Shown one piece after another: positions 1 to 11,098 of a stretch of DNA of 64,000 bases. This DNA comes from Roridomyces roridus (lineage: Eukaryota > Basidiomycota > Agaricomycetes > Agaricales > Mycenaceae). The position numbers and the translations under genes are program-made. Below the pieces are notes generated by a model that did not search any database, had not been told where the DNA came from, and was given only the letters and a program-made list of their open reading frames with translations. The stretch is taken from positions 2,108,001-2,172,000 of the forward strand of contig JARKIF010000005.1 of assembly GCA_029378245.1 (NCBI GenBank), given 5' to 3'. Within the stretch, counting starts at the first letter, position 1. Every line of letters starts with the position of its first letter.

Positions 1-344
1 CGCATCTTCCGCGCACGGTCACCTTTCCCCCGCGTCATCGCACGAGCATGGATCCACCTCGTTGAGACGATTAAGCCATGTACCATGTCTTTTTCACCTC
101 GGTTTCTTAGCGGGAATGGGAGGGCGTAGTGGCGCCAGCGTTTGCTTGCGCATAAGCTAGATATTGCATGCTGCGATGTCGACGTACGATCGCCGTCTCT
201 GGATCGCTCTGGGAGGGCGTCGTTCTTGTCGTGGTTCCTGTCGTGGTTGTGCATATGCCTCTTTTGCTGCTGCTCCTTCTCATCTCTGCCTCCTCCTTAT
301 CCTTTCCCTCGATCTACGACGCTGGCTAACATTATTCTCCACAG

Positions 345-701
345 ATGCTCTACACCTTCCCACAGTCCGTCGGCATCGCGGGCGGGCGCCCCTCGTCATC
401 CTACTAATTTGTGGTCGTGCAGGGTGACGGTCTATTCTACCTCGATCCGCATCACGCAAGACCGCCGGTGCCGCTGCGGCCTTACGTGCCCTCATCTTCG
501 ACCTCGACACCCGCTCACGCTCCTTCGACATTCACCACCCACGACTTGACCCGGAACGGACCGCACGCGCCCGACACCCGCCACTCCCTCAGCCCCGAGG
601 TGTACGCTCGCGGCGGATCGATGAGCCCCGAATACGCATACGGGCGCGGCGGCTCTATGAGTCCCGAGGGTGGATGCACGATGGATGAGGAGGAGGGGTG
701 A
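345..701 (+). pseudogene. ATG4: ATG4 (autophagy cysteine protease) fragment with in-frame stop
   Basis: Translation from 345 gives TFPQSVGIAGGRPSSSY, then a TAA at 405-407, then FVVVQGDGLFYLDPHHARP and PLRP. In the Atg4 (C54) family this is the conserved block holding the catalytic Asp and His (the DPHH motif), and the family residue at the stop position is a second Tyr, so a TAT/TAC codon has become TAA. The run continues to 701 as a Ser/Pro/Gly-rich stretch with repeated GGSMSPE, like the low-complexity insert of basidiomycete Atg4. An AG acceptor directly precedes 345, so this is a genomic, intron-bearing copy. The exon carrying the catalytic Cys is not seen upstream, although a weak Leu-rich stretch at about 250-325 may be its decayed neighbour. 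Family identity is fairly sure; the true gene limits are not. Confidence 0.7.
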
Positions 702-770
702 TTGCGTGGGGTGGGTGAGTCGTGCCTTCATGATCCTTTCTTTTCTTCCGGAGGCGGAGCGGGACCAGGG

Positions 771-2289
771 CATCAGGGAAACCCCCTGCAGATATTTTAT
801 GGTATTTTCTCACAAAATATGGGAAAATACTTTGAGTTTGTTCGATGCGAGAAAATAGCTAAAAATATCTTATCCCCCCAGAAAATATCTAGATTTACAT
901 ACAAGTGGTACATAACTGCTGCACAATTCCACGCAATTTTGAACACATTATTTCCCGAATTCATTTGAATATTGCTGTCAGATGCACATAGGATAGGAAA
1001 ACAGGAATTCCATTATGGTCAAAACTACGCTACGACATGGTACAGAGGTAATGTATAGTAGTTATGGAACCCAGACCACCACCAGAACATCCACCCACCA
1101 TCTATCAGCCCCAGTGCTGCAGGGCATCCTGTCCGCGAACATACATACCTTGTTTGAGTCTGTCGGTGAGACCGGATCAGACAAGATGCCATCGAGGAAG
1201 AGCGCAGCGAGCGAGCAACAGCTTCCTCGTGGAGTAGCGTGCAAGGGAGGAAGCCTACACTGGCACGAATTTGTGAATATCAAGGCTATTCATGAGCAGT
1301 GATGTAGACACATACCAAGAACGCAAACGGGCAGTGGATGGGTTGATGCAGGTTGTGACGTGCCAGATCGAGCAGTGCGAAGATCTGCACTGTATGAGCA
1401 TAAGGGTATAGATATAAAAAGAAACTAGCGCACCGAGCATATGGTCCCACATCCATCAATCTGTCGCCGATCAGGTGCTCACGGGCACTAACTAGAGGAT
1501 CTTAGAAAATAGGACAATGAGAAGGGTATGAAGGAGACTCAACACTGAGTTTCTGAAGAACGATGTCGAGGCCGGGGTCGCTGGATGGTATTCTCGTTAG
1601 AAGCACAGAGGGAAGCGAGTGAAGGAGAAGAAACTAAGTCTGTCTTTGGGAAACCTTGTGGGCACGGGTGAACAAGCTGGGCCATCGAAGGCAGAAAAGG
1701 ACAAGACTATGCAAAGAGGGATGTGGGGGGAAAGGAAGAAAGACATTTGGCGTTTGACAACAACCATCTTTTCTGCACGTGCTTTGCTCACGGCAATCTT
1801 TTGCTTCGCTTGACATTGTCTTCCGCCGTCGGTTCGGACCTCTTCGGACTCTCACGGTCTGTCACTTCTTTTCGGATGTCAACAGTTCGACATCAGGGCC
1901 GGTCATTCCTGACCTTGACTCACATGCAAAGCCAATTCATCCATTCCCTCTGAATCTCAATTTGAGGCATGGTTGCTACTAAATTTTGTTTTTGCAGCTG
2001 CACCGTGTGCAACATGTGTAGACCGGCAACACAAGTTTAATGTCTGACAAAGTCATCCAACTTACTGCAAGGCAAAATAAAAATGCTACAAATCTCAAAC
2101 AAATCTTGAGAGAAATAGGAATTATATCTGAGGCTTTGGAAAAATGTCCAAATCGTTGGGAAATTTAGCCAGACTTTACTTAAATTATGCTCAAATGTTG
2201 ATCAAATGTCAAAAATATCAAAAATAACGACCCGATAAAAGATTTTATGGAAAAATATCTCAAAATATCAGAGGAGGTTTTCCCTGATG
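771..2289. mobile_element. Non-autonomous DNA element with terminal inverted repeats
   Basis: The left end reads CATCAGGGAAAC and continues CCCCTGCAGATATTTTA. The reverse complement of the right end reads CATCAGGGAAAACC, then TCCTCTGATATTTTGA. The two ends stay alignable for about 30 bp with small differences, and both continue into AT-rich sequence with repeated AAATATC/GATATTT motifs. No ORF inside resembles a transposase. I see no clear target-site duplication. The element sits directly after the ATG4 fragment, so it may have inserted into that copy. Confidence 0.5.
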
Positions 2290-2439
2290 GGGGAGGGGAG
2301 CAAAGCCTTGTCCTGCGGGAGCGCAGGTGGGCGTCGTGCACAACGGCGCCGGGGCGTGTTGGTGGATATGTTCCGGAGGACGGTGCACCTGTACATGCAC
2401 GCAGAGTATGAAGAGGCGGCGCATGCTTGCGCGTACGGG

Positions 2440-2548
2440 AACGGCGTGTAGTGCGAGGGTCCGTTGGCCTGGAAGAGGATACCTTTTCCAAGACGCCGAC
2501 GCCGACGCTGGCGAGTGGAGGGCGCTGGGTGGAGATGTGGGGGTCTAG
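2440..2548 (+). pseudogene. Possible continuation of the ATG4 fragment beyond the element
   Basis: One frame reads CSARVRWPGRGYLFQDAD and then GEWRALGGDVGV before a stop. It is loosely like the Atg4 C-terminal pattern, in which a Cys-x-Arg-Val-Arg-Lys-Met-Pro stretch is followed by a Gly-Phe-Leu and a Glu/Asp-Trp. The match is short and degenerate. If real, the 771-2289 element split one ATG4 copy. I regard it as a hint only. Confidence 0.2.
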
Positions 2549-2859
2549 CACTCGACGAGACACAGCTTGGTCCGCAACCTCCCTTCCCTTTCTCCCCGAG
2601 AGGGAATTCTTGCGCATCGCATCCGCCTGGTGTATGCGGTCCGCAGGTTGATGATGTGCACGTCCTGTCCGGCGGCCGCAAGCAGACTCTGCCGATTCGA
2701 GCTTCCTAGCTGACACCTTTCTTCTTCGGGTTCATCGAGCTTGTCGGCGCTCATTCACGCGCACATGCCCCCGCATCTTTATCGATCTTATTTTCGTATT
2801 GTCGGCTATTTGTCGCTTTGACTACTTCATATGCTTTTGCGCACCACGCTTGCCCGCAG

Positions 2860-2973
2860 GGGCTCTCGGATCCTCCGGATTACGTGTATGACGATACTGC
2901 GTGTCTCCCGCCTATGTTTCCGAGGGCGCAGGATGGCGGAACGAAGGCTGCGCCCGGATCGTCATTCCGGTAG
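2860..2973 (+). CDS. Orphan terminal exon, unrecognised
   Basis: A pyrimidine-rich tract and CCCGCAG acceptor at 2851-2859 are followed by an open frame starting GLSDPPDYVYDDTACLPP and ending GSSFR before TAG at 2971-2973. It looks like a last exon. No upstream exon in a compatible frame is convincing, so this may be a remnant. No function can be assigned. Confidence 0.2.
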   Translation, partial: GLSDPPDYVYDDTACLPPMFPRAQDGGTKAAPGSSFR

Positions 2974-4815
2974 CGAGGACTTGATGCTTTAATTTTATTC
3001 TTGGTGCATTTTTTGCTGTACTCTCACTTGTAATCTTGGCGCTGGAGAATATGATCCTCTTTATGAATCCTCTTTCTTTTCCCACATCCGGCTCGCATTG
3101 GTCCTGGAGAACGCGAGCGCTAGCTGATGACTAATCACGGCGCCATAACTCTAACGACGACCTGCATCCCGCCTCGCTTTCCTGCTGGCTCCTCATTCAT
3201 TCCGCTTGTGAACTCTCTCGCTCTCCTCGGCCTCACCCGTGAAGGGCTGTTCTCGTGTCGTGGTAAGCTTGAAATTACCCGATAAGCATGTCGGGGAATA
3301 AAATCCGGTGTATTGCGCTGGTGCAGATATTACTCCCTGTGTTTCTATGCAACGCGTCATGTTCCGAGTGTTTCTGTTCGGTGCTCATATACATTATTTT
3401 CTGGGTAGTTCTGGCATCTCCGCCTCGGGATTCCACGCAGTGGTCTGGTGGCGCGGTTGGCAATACTCCTCCTGGATCGAAATTTCCGTTTCTGATTCCG
3501 TCCAGCCGAACACCTGCAACGGCAAGAAACGGCAGCCTTCTGCGTCTTCACTTAGGTTGGTTTTGACCTAATTTATGCATGGCGCTGGCAAATATGAAGA
3601 AGGTTTTTATGCACGGGAAGTCTCATCTATCTCAATTCTAAGGTGCAACTGCTGTGCCGTTCAATCGTCTACGAAATCTGTGGTTATTTTGGGGGACTTC
3701 ATACGACACCTGGCCACAACCGATGCGCTGACCTTTGACTTCCTTGGAGTTGATTCAACACCCGCTCTGAAGATCGATCGCGGACCACGTTTACAACGTT
3801 ACTCAGTGACAAAGGCACGCCATCCCTACCAAGATTTCAGTTCGTGGACCAATCGTGAATCAATTCTTTTACTCAAGGACTGGCTTTGGAAGCCGACTTT
3901 ATCTTCTGCTTCCTGCTCGCATTGAGCGATGATGATCCCTTGAACGAGGTACAGTAGAATCAACTGATCCCTTCCCAATAGAACAAAATCATCTGGGAGC
4001 GGCTCTTGCATCAGTTCTGCCAATTTTTTGCTGTCGGATAGTACTCTGAGTACTCATTGTATTGTCAGCAGTCGACAACCCTGATTTGTCGTCGGTTTTC
4101 ATTGAACGCCATTCGCCTCGCTTACACCCGGAAATCCATGCATTTAGCGTATTTTGTCGAAGCCCCCTGAATTCTTCGCTACGGACACGGCGAGCATCCC
4201 GTGAACATTCCAACAGGGTGATAGCAGCGCCTGAATATATATTGTGGGTCTTATCGTCCTCCTTGTCTCATACTCAACTCACAAAGTCACTCTTTGGCAG
4301 AGTTGTCCTTCTCTTTCAACTTCGCCATATCAACTCTCTGGTAGAGCTTGCCTTCAACAAAGAATTCTCCAACTAATGCCAGGACTCCGTAAATCCGATG
4401 AAGCTGCGAATCAAATCCCAACCACCATATCTGACTTCTGGGGCGAACTGGTTGGAACTGGACATGGAGGAACTCCGGGGTCTCATCCTGGGCCTCCCGT
4501 GTCTCGGATAGTCGGTTCTCGTTATTCCTGCTTGGTCTTGGGCACGTCAAAATGTAACAAAAAGGAATGGTTCTTCATGAATAGCCCGAACCCCCCGTCG
4601 AACGAGGATAATGCTCCTATTTTCTATTTCTGGAAGCATATTCGCGGCAGCGCTCCGCCCTGGACCCCCATCGAACCAATATTGTTTCTACCTCTTTGAG
4701 CCTCCTTGAAGAGTACGTCAGAACCTGACCAAAAGCACTGGAAGCCATATCGAGAACAGGAGAAAATCCAGCACTGACCTTATGCTTTCTTCGCTCGTTT
4801 GGAGCCCGCAACAAG
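2974..4815. other. No recognisable gene; possible minus-strand remnants
   Basis: No conserved domain is visible on either strand. Short minus-strand frames at about 3826-4023 and 4287-4550 have protein-like composition (for example PLPDDFVLLGRDQ) but are broken by stops and have no family I recognise. They could be a decayed gene. Confidence 0.3.
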
Positions 4816-4817
4816 CT

Positions 4818-4853
4818 ATCTCTATCTCTATCTCTATCTCTATCTCTACCTAT
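4818..4853. repeat. Microsatellite, unit TATCTC
   Basis: Five to six uninterrupted hexamer units, followed by a short G run (about 4868) and an oligo-T run (about 4903-4914). Confidence 0.9.
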
Positions 4854-5024
4854 TAGTTCTTTTTTTTGGGGGGGGAGGGCACAAAATTCGATTTTCCAAA
4901 CTTTTTTTTTTTTTCGATAGAGAACGTTCGGAAATCACTTTTTCAAGAGACCATACCCCGATCGATCACCGTTCTCGCGCTATCGCACACACGGTCCGCC
5001 GCTGAAAATCCACCAAGCACCCAA

Positions 5025-5270
5025 ACTGACCCCAAGCACATACTAAGGGACATTAAAGATGATTTTACACACCAAAACCTAAGTGCCACCGGGCTTGGTT
5101 CTTGCGCTACGAATATTTCGGTTCCTTTTCCGAACACTGCTTTTTTCGGTACATCGAAAATCCAAGCACGTCACAGGTGACCCAAGCACATCTGGGGGGA
5201 CCTTTTAGATGATTTGAGTAGCAGAGAGCTATGGACCACTGTACTTGGTTCTGGTGCTAGGGACCTGGAG
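5025..5270. repeat. Two diverged copies of a noncoding unit spaced about 143 bp
   Basis: Both copies carry CCCAAGCACAT, then a GGAC-to-AGATGATTT segment, then ACTTGGTTCT or GCTTGGTTCT and TGCTA-like sequence. Copies start near 5031 and 5171. No coding potential. Confidence 0.45.
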
Positions 5271-5557
5271 TTTGGCGGCATACCGCCGACTTCTCCATCC
5301 CCACAAAAGAATACAGGTATATTTCATTTCTCTCATTCTGACTAGAACGACTTGAAGAACAAGAAGAAAATGTGAGGGAAAGTCAATGTTATTTTGGTAG
5401 GGCTCTACGACATTAACATGAAATTCATGATTCGAGACTACAAAATATGTAACAAAGCAGCGAAGACTTCACAAAGAGTGGAAGACGGCGAACTTCAAGG
5501 ACAATTTTGTTCCCGTCAAGAGGGCAGGAACATGACATCAGCAAACCCTGATTTTGG

Positions 5558-5765
5558 CTGTAGTTGGCTGTAGTTGGCTGTAGCAAATCCAATTGTCCAT
5601 GTAGTTGCTGTAGTGTCTATAGCACTATGTAGTGGTGTGTAGTTGTAGGCCATACTATGTAGTGCTCTGTAGTTTATCAACACATCTATGTAGTTCCTGG
5701 TAGTATCACAGTTTCGTGTAGTCATCTGTAGTGTGCAGGCCATGATATGTAGTGCATGGTAGGAT
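5558..5765. repeat. GTAG-rich degenerate repeat
   Basis: It opens with three head-to-tail copies of a roughly 10-bp unit (GTAGTTGGCT), then shows more than a dozen irregularly spaced TGTAGT words. Spacing is irregular, so this is low-complexity DNA, not a direct-repeat/spacer array. Confidence 0.7.
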
Positions 5766-6632
5766 TGGGGTCTTTTTATAACCTTAGGCCTACCAGGAGC
5801 TTTGATATGTTGAATGTGAACAATTGCTAGTCACAACATAGCTTGAGGGACTGCATATGACCTGATATTGGTTCCAAAACCGCCGGCTCTGAAAAAGTAT
5901 TTTGCATTTTTCAGGAGAACGAAGCCCTTAGACAAAAAATGACCCTATGTATATGACTAGCAGTAACCCGTGCTTCGCTACGGTGAATACATCCGACAGT
6001 TGAAGGATAAAAGTAGCATGATAATAAAGACATCTACCGTCTAAATCTTGGTGAGGAAATCAAGAGCAAATGCCTCATCTACCTCCACTTAAAGTTTAGC
6101 CTTCATGCTGCACCCAAGCGAGGTACAATTGCATTCATCCCGTGAATGTGAATGCATTAGTTCCACAGTTTATTCATGTTTTACCTGTTCCCTTCATCCC
6201 TCAAAATTCTGCCTTCACCTTATACATGTACCTTCATATCCCGACCAAATAGCCGCTTGTCGGGCTTCATCTCATCAATAGTGTGTACCGAATGTCCTGA
6301 TACCTGAAGATATTCCCCAGTGCCCATATCCAGCCCAGACAACCGGTTATCTTTGGGTTATCTGGTTCTCGCATGCAGCCATTCGTTACATCTCATTAAT
6401 ATTGTGGCTGTGATACCTAAAGACATTTCCCAGGCCCACAAGAATATTCGGTCTGTGCACACTGCATTTTATGCCCATCGGTCGGATATCTACCTTCATT
6501 TAACTGGCGTTCATGGAAGTTCAACAGTTTACGTTCTGAGAGTCGAGTATTCAACATCTCACCAATTTATAAATAGAAACTCAACATTTGGGTGGAACAC
6601 TGGAGCGGTTGACGTCATTCGGAGCTCTCGGA

Positions 6633-6692
6633 GCGAGTTGACTCTAGACAAACCACTCGACAGCCAATCAGGTTTATCGAGAGTCAACTCGC
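6633..6692. repeat. Long-armed hairpin (inverted repeat)
   Basis: The left arm GCGAGTTGACTCT (6633-6645) is perfectly complementary to 6680-6692, and pairing extends inward to about 22 bp with two mismatches. The inner sequence is short. It could be a foldback of a short element. The flanks carry a diverged direct repeat (around 6268-6330 and 6385-6442). Confidence 0.7.
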
Positions 6693-6754
6693 TTAGGGTG
6701 TTCGATTGTAATATAGATTCCCTCACTAGGTACACCTAGTGAGTGGCGGTGCAG

Positions 6755-7140
6755 TGGCAGTGATTTTGGGGGTTTTCCCCCAAAATCCTTGATCGCTGTC
6801 TGCCTAGGCTCTGCTCACCGTCCATCTAGGCTTTGCTCACCGTCGATCTAGGTTACGCCGCCACCGTCGGGGTCGGTGTCGGTGCTAGGTGGCTGTGTTT
6901 TGGGGGTTTTCCCCCAAAATCCTTGATCGCTGTCTGCCCAAGGCTTTGCTCACCGTCCCACTAGGCTTTGCTCGCCGTCACCGTCGGGGTCGGCGCTCGA
7001 TGGCTGTGTTTTGGGGGTTTTCCCCCAAAATCCTTGATCGCTGTCTGCCTAAGGCTTTGCTCACCATCCCACTAGGCTTTGCTCACCATCCCACTAGGCT
7101 TTGCTCACCGTCCCACTAGGCTTTGCTCGCCGTCACCGTC
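6755..7140. repeat. Tandem units with a G5/C5 palindromic core
   Basis: Units of about 113-135 bp each contain the palindrome TTTTGGGGGTTTTCCCCC followed by AAAA, then TTGATCGCTGTCTGCC, then several short CTAGGCTTTGCTCACCGTC sub-repeats. Cores lie near 6762, 6897 and 7010. Short ORFs across it simply translate the repeat. Confidence 0.85.
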
Positions 7141-7645
7141 GGGGTCGGCGGTGGCCTTCAAAAATACACTTGGGCCAAAACCATGGCCACCAACAAACAC
7201 CTTGCTCGCTGTCCACCGATCCCTCGTCGTCGTCACCGTCAGTGGCGGGGGGCGGCATTTTAAAAATAGATTTTTGGGAAAATCCCCTACGCCATGGCCA
7301 CCAACAACCACCTTGCTCATCGTTCGTTGCTGTCATCGTCGGCGTTGCGGGGCGGGGTCGGGGGCGGGATTTTAAAAATAGATTTTTGGGAAAATGCTCT
7401 AAACCATGGCCACCAACAAACACCTTGCTCATCATTCGTCGTCGCCGTCAACGTCGGCATCGGGGGGCGGGGTCGGGGGCGGGATTTTAAAAATAGATTT
7501 TTGGGAAAATCCCCTAAACCATGGCCACCAACAAACATCTTGCTCATCGTTCGTCGCTGTCATTGTCGCTGTCATCACCGCCGTCGGTGGTGGGGGGCGG
7601 GATTTAAAAATAGTTTTTTTTTTTTTTTTTTTTTTTTTTTTCCGG
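7141..7645. repeat. Four tandem units of about 112 bp ending in a long T tract
   Basis: Each unit has CCATGGCCACCAACAAACA (near 7184, 7292, 7404 and 7518), a CGTCG-rich stretch, a G-rich run and an AT-rich GATTTTAAAAATAGATTT segment. The array ends in about 29 T residues at 7613-7641. The ATG inside CCATGG makes spurious ORFs in each unit. Confidence 0.85.
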
Positions 7646-7964
7646 GAAGGATACCGAATTGTAGGCCTTGAAAAGCACTACAACATTGGTCAAAGGAGCT
7701 TAGTGACCTAGGTCAACGGTTGTGGCACAAAACACAAAATACTCGGCAAGAGTCGGTGCTTTTGAAGCAAAACCACCAGCTTTTCAAGTGAACCAAGGAG
7801 GCTAAAGAAGAATGGCAAGTAGATCCTAACAGCTTGCAACTCGCGCTAACAACTTTGGTTTCAAAGTCTCTTAAGCATTAATTAGGAATTTTTTGTAGTG
7901 TCTCCAACTTGGCACCATATGCCTCCATCCGGAGGTATATCTCGGGAGTGGCGGTGCTTGGTGG

Positions 7965-8330
7965 CTGTGTTTTGGGGTTTTCCCCCAAAAACGTTGATCG
8001 CTGTCGACCCAAGGCTTTGCTCACTGTCTATCTAGGCTTCGTCATCGCCGCCGTCGGTGTCGGGGGCGGGATTTAAAAATAGACTTTAGGGAAAATTCAT
8101 TCCCAAAACCATGGCCACCAACAAACACCTTGCTCATCACCTATGTAGGCTTCGTCGCCGTCGCCGTCGCCGTCGGCGACGGTGTCGGGCGGCGGGATTT
8201 ATTTTATTCTTATTTTGATTTTTATTTCCAGTACACCTCTCATTGGGCTTCTCATCGATGGTTCGTCGTCATCATCGGTGGCGGGGGGCGGCGGGATTGG
8301 CGGCGGGATCCATATATAGACATTTTTTTG
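7965..8330. repeat. Further diverged copies of the two preceding repeat units
   Basis: The G5/C5 core recurs at about 7968 and the CCATGGCCACCAACAAACA word at about 8108, followed by GTCGCCGTCGCCGTCG repeats and a GGGGGGCGGCGGG run. The 320 bp between the arrays (7646-7964) has no gene. Confidence 0.75.
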
Positions 8331-8517
8331 GGAAGGACACGCAACCATAGGCCTTGAAGAGGCCTACAACACTTGTCAGGTGAGTCTAATGACCTAGGTC
8401 AGCGGTTCGGCCACGAAACGCAAAAATACTCGCCGAGACATGCATAATGAAGTGAATTTTATGGAAATCGGATTGGACTTTGTGAGCGAAGCAAGTGGTA
8501 AGTAGATCCTGCACATA

Positions 8518-8860
8518 GTGTCATTGTCCCTAGGGATGGTGAAAAAAAAAAGAACACGAAACACATAATAAGCCCCGTAAAAACCATTTCGAAGACCTAG
8601 GGCAGGCAAGTCTGGGTATAAGCGGTAAGTAGATCCTGCACATGTGATTACCACTGGCCCCGCCTTAGGGGCCGGTTAGCGGTTTGGGTTAGTGTTTGGT
8701 TAGTGTTTGGTTAGTGCTTGGTTAGTGTTCGGTTAGGTTGGTTAGTGTCAGTGTCCCTAGGGATGTTGAAAAAAAAAGAACACGAAACACATAAGAAGCC
8801 GTGTAAAAACCATTTCGAAGACCTAGGGCAGCTTGCCTGCCCTAGGTCTGGGTATCAGCT
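8518..8860. repeat. Direct duplication of about 100 bp flanking a TTGGTTAGTGT array
   Basis: The segment TGTCCCTAGGGATG through AACCATTTCGAAGACCTAGG occurs at 8526-8603 and again at 8758-8827, with a few differences. Between them lie about five copies of an 11-bp TTGGTTAGTGT unit (about 8685-8745). A hairpin made of CCTAGGGCA and TGCCCTAGG is at about 8822-8846. A 20-base A tract follows at 8941-8960. Confidence 0.75.
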
Positions 8861-9159
8861 TTGCCATCGGGCCCCTTGAGGTTCAAGGATTGGCCTCTGT
8901 GCGCGCCATTTGGTATATCCTTGTAGTGCACCTAACTCGAAAAAAAAAAAAAAAAAAAAACTGTTTGTACCTAAGCCAAAAAGCATTGAGCTCTTGTCCG
9001 TTTGACTTGGAAGTAGGACTGTTCTAAAGCGGCGCAATGCAAGCGACCTGATGACTCAATAGAAACAGAACCCTCTCGCCACCTCGCATAGGTATCAGCT
9101 GCGTTCCAGAAGACTTTTCTCCCTGTGTGCCATACTTTAAGACGTGAGAATAGCCAAAG

Positions 9160-9565
9160 AGGTTATAAAACGGCCAAGTCGAGCGGTGACAGATAGGCAA
9201 GGCTAGGTGCTGGTATAAAATGGCTAAGTCAAGCTGGAGAACAGACTTGTAAAATCCAAGCACTGGTACAAAATGGCTAAGTCGAGCTGAATAACAGACT
9301 TGAACACAGCAACAGCATGGGCAAGTTGAGCTGGAGAACAGACTTCAACGTGGTGACAGCTAGGAAATTTTTAGCTCTGGTCTAAAATGGCTAAGTCAAG
9401 CTGAATAACAGACTTCAATGCGGCGACAGGTAGGCACTGATATAAAATGGCTAAGTCGAGCTGAATAATGAACTTCTTGAACCTGGCGAGTCTAGGCGCT
9501 GGTATAAAATGGCCAAGTCAAGTTGAATAACAGACTTGAACGCAGCGACAACCAGGTAAGTCTAG
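9160..9565. repeat. Tandem array of about 60-bp units
   Basis: About seven diverged units share AAAATGGCTAAGTCGAGCTG and AATAACAGACTTGAAC, with GGTAGGCACTGGTAT-like joins. Not coding. Confidence 0.8.
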
Positions 9566-9769
9566 CTAACCAGACGTGAGTGGAATGGAATAGCAAACTG
9601 ATCTAGTTATTCGAATGGAATGGAATATGTGTAGCCGACTTGTGAATGTCTTGCCACCTTACATAGGTCTCCGTATTGCTTAAGGACTATCTCATGCTGC
9701 ATATAGATGCATTCCAGAAGACTTCTCTCTCCTGTGTGTGTGCTGGCTTTTAATGGTGCTTGCAGTAGC

Positions 9770-10870
9770 TGTAGTCCATTCCATTCCTAACCTCTGCCTG
9801 CTAGCACCATTCAGATCGGAGAGAGAAAAGTGTGTGTATCTATCTATCCATCAAACAAAATATAACTATGATCATGGTAAAAAAAGAGAAGCTAAGCGAG
9901 CGGTGTCTAAGTAAATGCAGTAAGTCTACAACAACCCCCCTTCCTTGTCAATTCCATTCCTGACTTCTGGCTGCCAGCGCCATTTAGATCGGAGAGAGAA
10001 AAGTGTGTGTATCTATCTATCCATCAAACAAAACATAACTAACTATTATGGTGGCAGGAAAAGAGAAGCTAAGCTAGCGGCGTCCAAGTAAATGTATCTA
10101 TCAGATCAAGTCCACAACAACTCCCCTTCCTTGTTTGTCGTGCGGAAAGATGCTGAAAAAACAAACAAAAATGATCTACGCCAATGAACTCCACATCCAG
10201 TCACGTAGACCAGAGCTGGTCTGTCTATGACTTGTCGTGTCTATCGACATCTCATAGACAGACTGGTCCTCGAGTCTACCAGTCACGCAACAACCCCCCC
10301 TTCCCTGTCCATTCCATTCCTGATTTCTGGCTGCCAGCGCCATTCGGACCGGAGAGAGAAAAGTGTGTGTATCTATCTATCCATCAAACAAAGCATAACT
10401 AACTATTACTGTCGTAGAAAAAGAGAAACTAAGCTAGTGGCATCCAAGTAAATGTATCTATCAGGTCAAGTCCACAACAACCCCCCTTCCTCATTTGTCA
10501 TGTGGAAAGATGCCGAAAAAAACAGGAGAAAATGATCTATGCCAATGAGCTCCACATCCAGCCACGCAACAACCCCCCCTTCCCTGTCCATTCCATTCCT
10601 GACTTCTGCCTGCCAGCGCCATTCAGATCGGAGAGAGAAAAGTGTGTGTATCTATCTATCCATCAACCAAAACATAACTAACTATTATGGTGGCAGGAAA
10701 AGAGAAGCTAAGCTAGCGGCATCCAAGTAAATGTATCTATCAGGTCAAGTCCACAACAACCCCCCTTCCTCATTTGTCACACGGAAAGATGCCGAAAAAA
10801 CAAAAGAAAATGATCTACGCCAATGAACTCCTCATCCAGCCACGCAACAACCCCCTTACCTGCTGCCCTT
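9770..10870. repeat. Large tandem/higher-order repeat, unit 170-360 bp
   Basis: The block ATTCCATTCCTGACTTCTG to GAGAGAGAAAAGTGTGTGT with TATCTATCTATCCATCAA recurs near 9775, 9945, 10305 and 10585. A second block, ATGATCTACGCCAATGA and CACGCAACAACCCCCC, recurs near 10170, 10530 and 10810. Unit length varies because sub-blocks are present or absent, so this is a higher-order array. Confidence 0.85.
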
Positions 10871-10885
10871 TCACAAACACCCCCT

Positions 10886-11098
10886 TCAGTCGACCTGGAT
10901 GTCGGACCACAGCCTGGGCAAGCTGGAAGCAACAGCTCGGGTACGGCGGTTCAGCTGCCCGAGGTGCCATGGCGAGATCGCCAGGTCTCTGCGCAGGGTG
11001 TAGGGTTTGGTGAGCTCGAAGATCCTCTGGAGGAGCTCTACCGGTATCTTCGTCTCAAAGCTGTCAATAATGAGCACCAGAGACCCCAATGGCTGCAT
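10886..11098 (-). pseudogene. F-box domain remnant
   Basis: The minus-strand frame reads KIPVELLQRIFEL, then SPWHLGQLNRRTRAVA and SLPRLWSDIQV. This is the Agaricomycete F-box-like pattern: Pro-x-Glu-Leu-Leu-x-x-Ile-Phe, then Ser-Pro-Trp-x-Leu and a Trp in the last helix. Only the domain core is left. It is bounded on one side by the 9.8-10.9 kb array and on the other by the 203-bp array. In the family this domain recruits SCF ubiquitin ligase. Here it is surely non-functional. Confidence 0.6.

Noticed and set aside
5558..5765. Possible regularly spaced repeat (CRISPR-like) array
   Set aside because: GTAG words are irregularly spaced with no conserved repeat or equal spacers, and this is a nuclear fungal genome.
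8685..8745. GGTTAG-rich run resembling an interstitial telomere
   Set aside because: The unit is TTGGTTAGTGT (11 bp), not TTAGGG, and it is flanked by an ordinary duplication.
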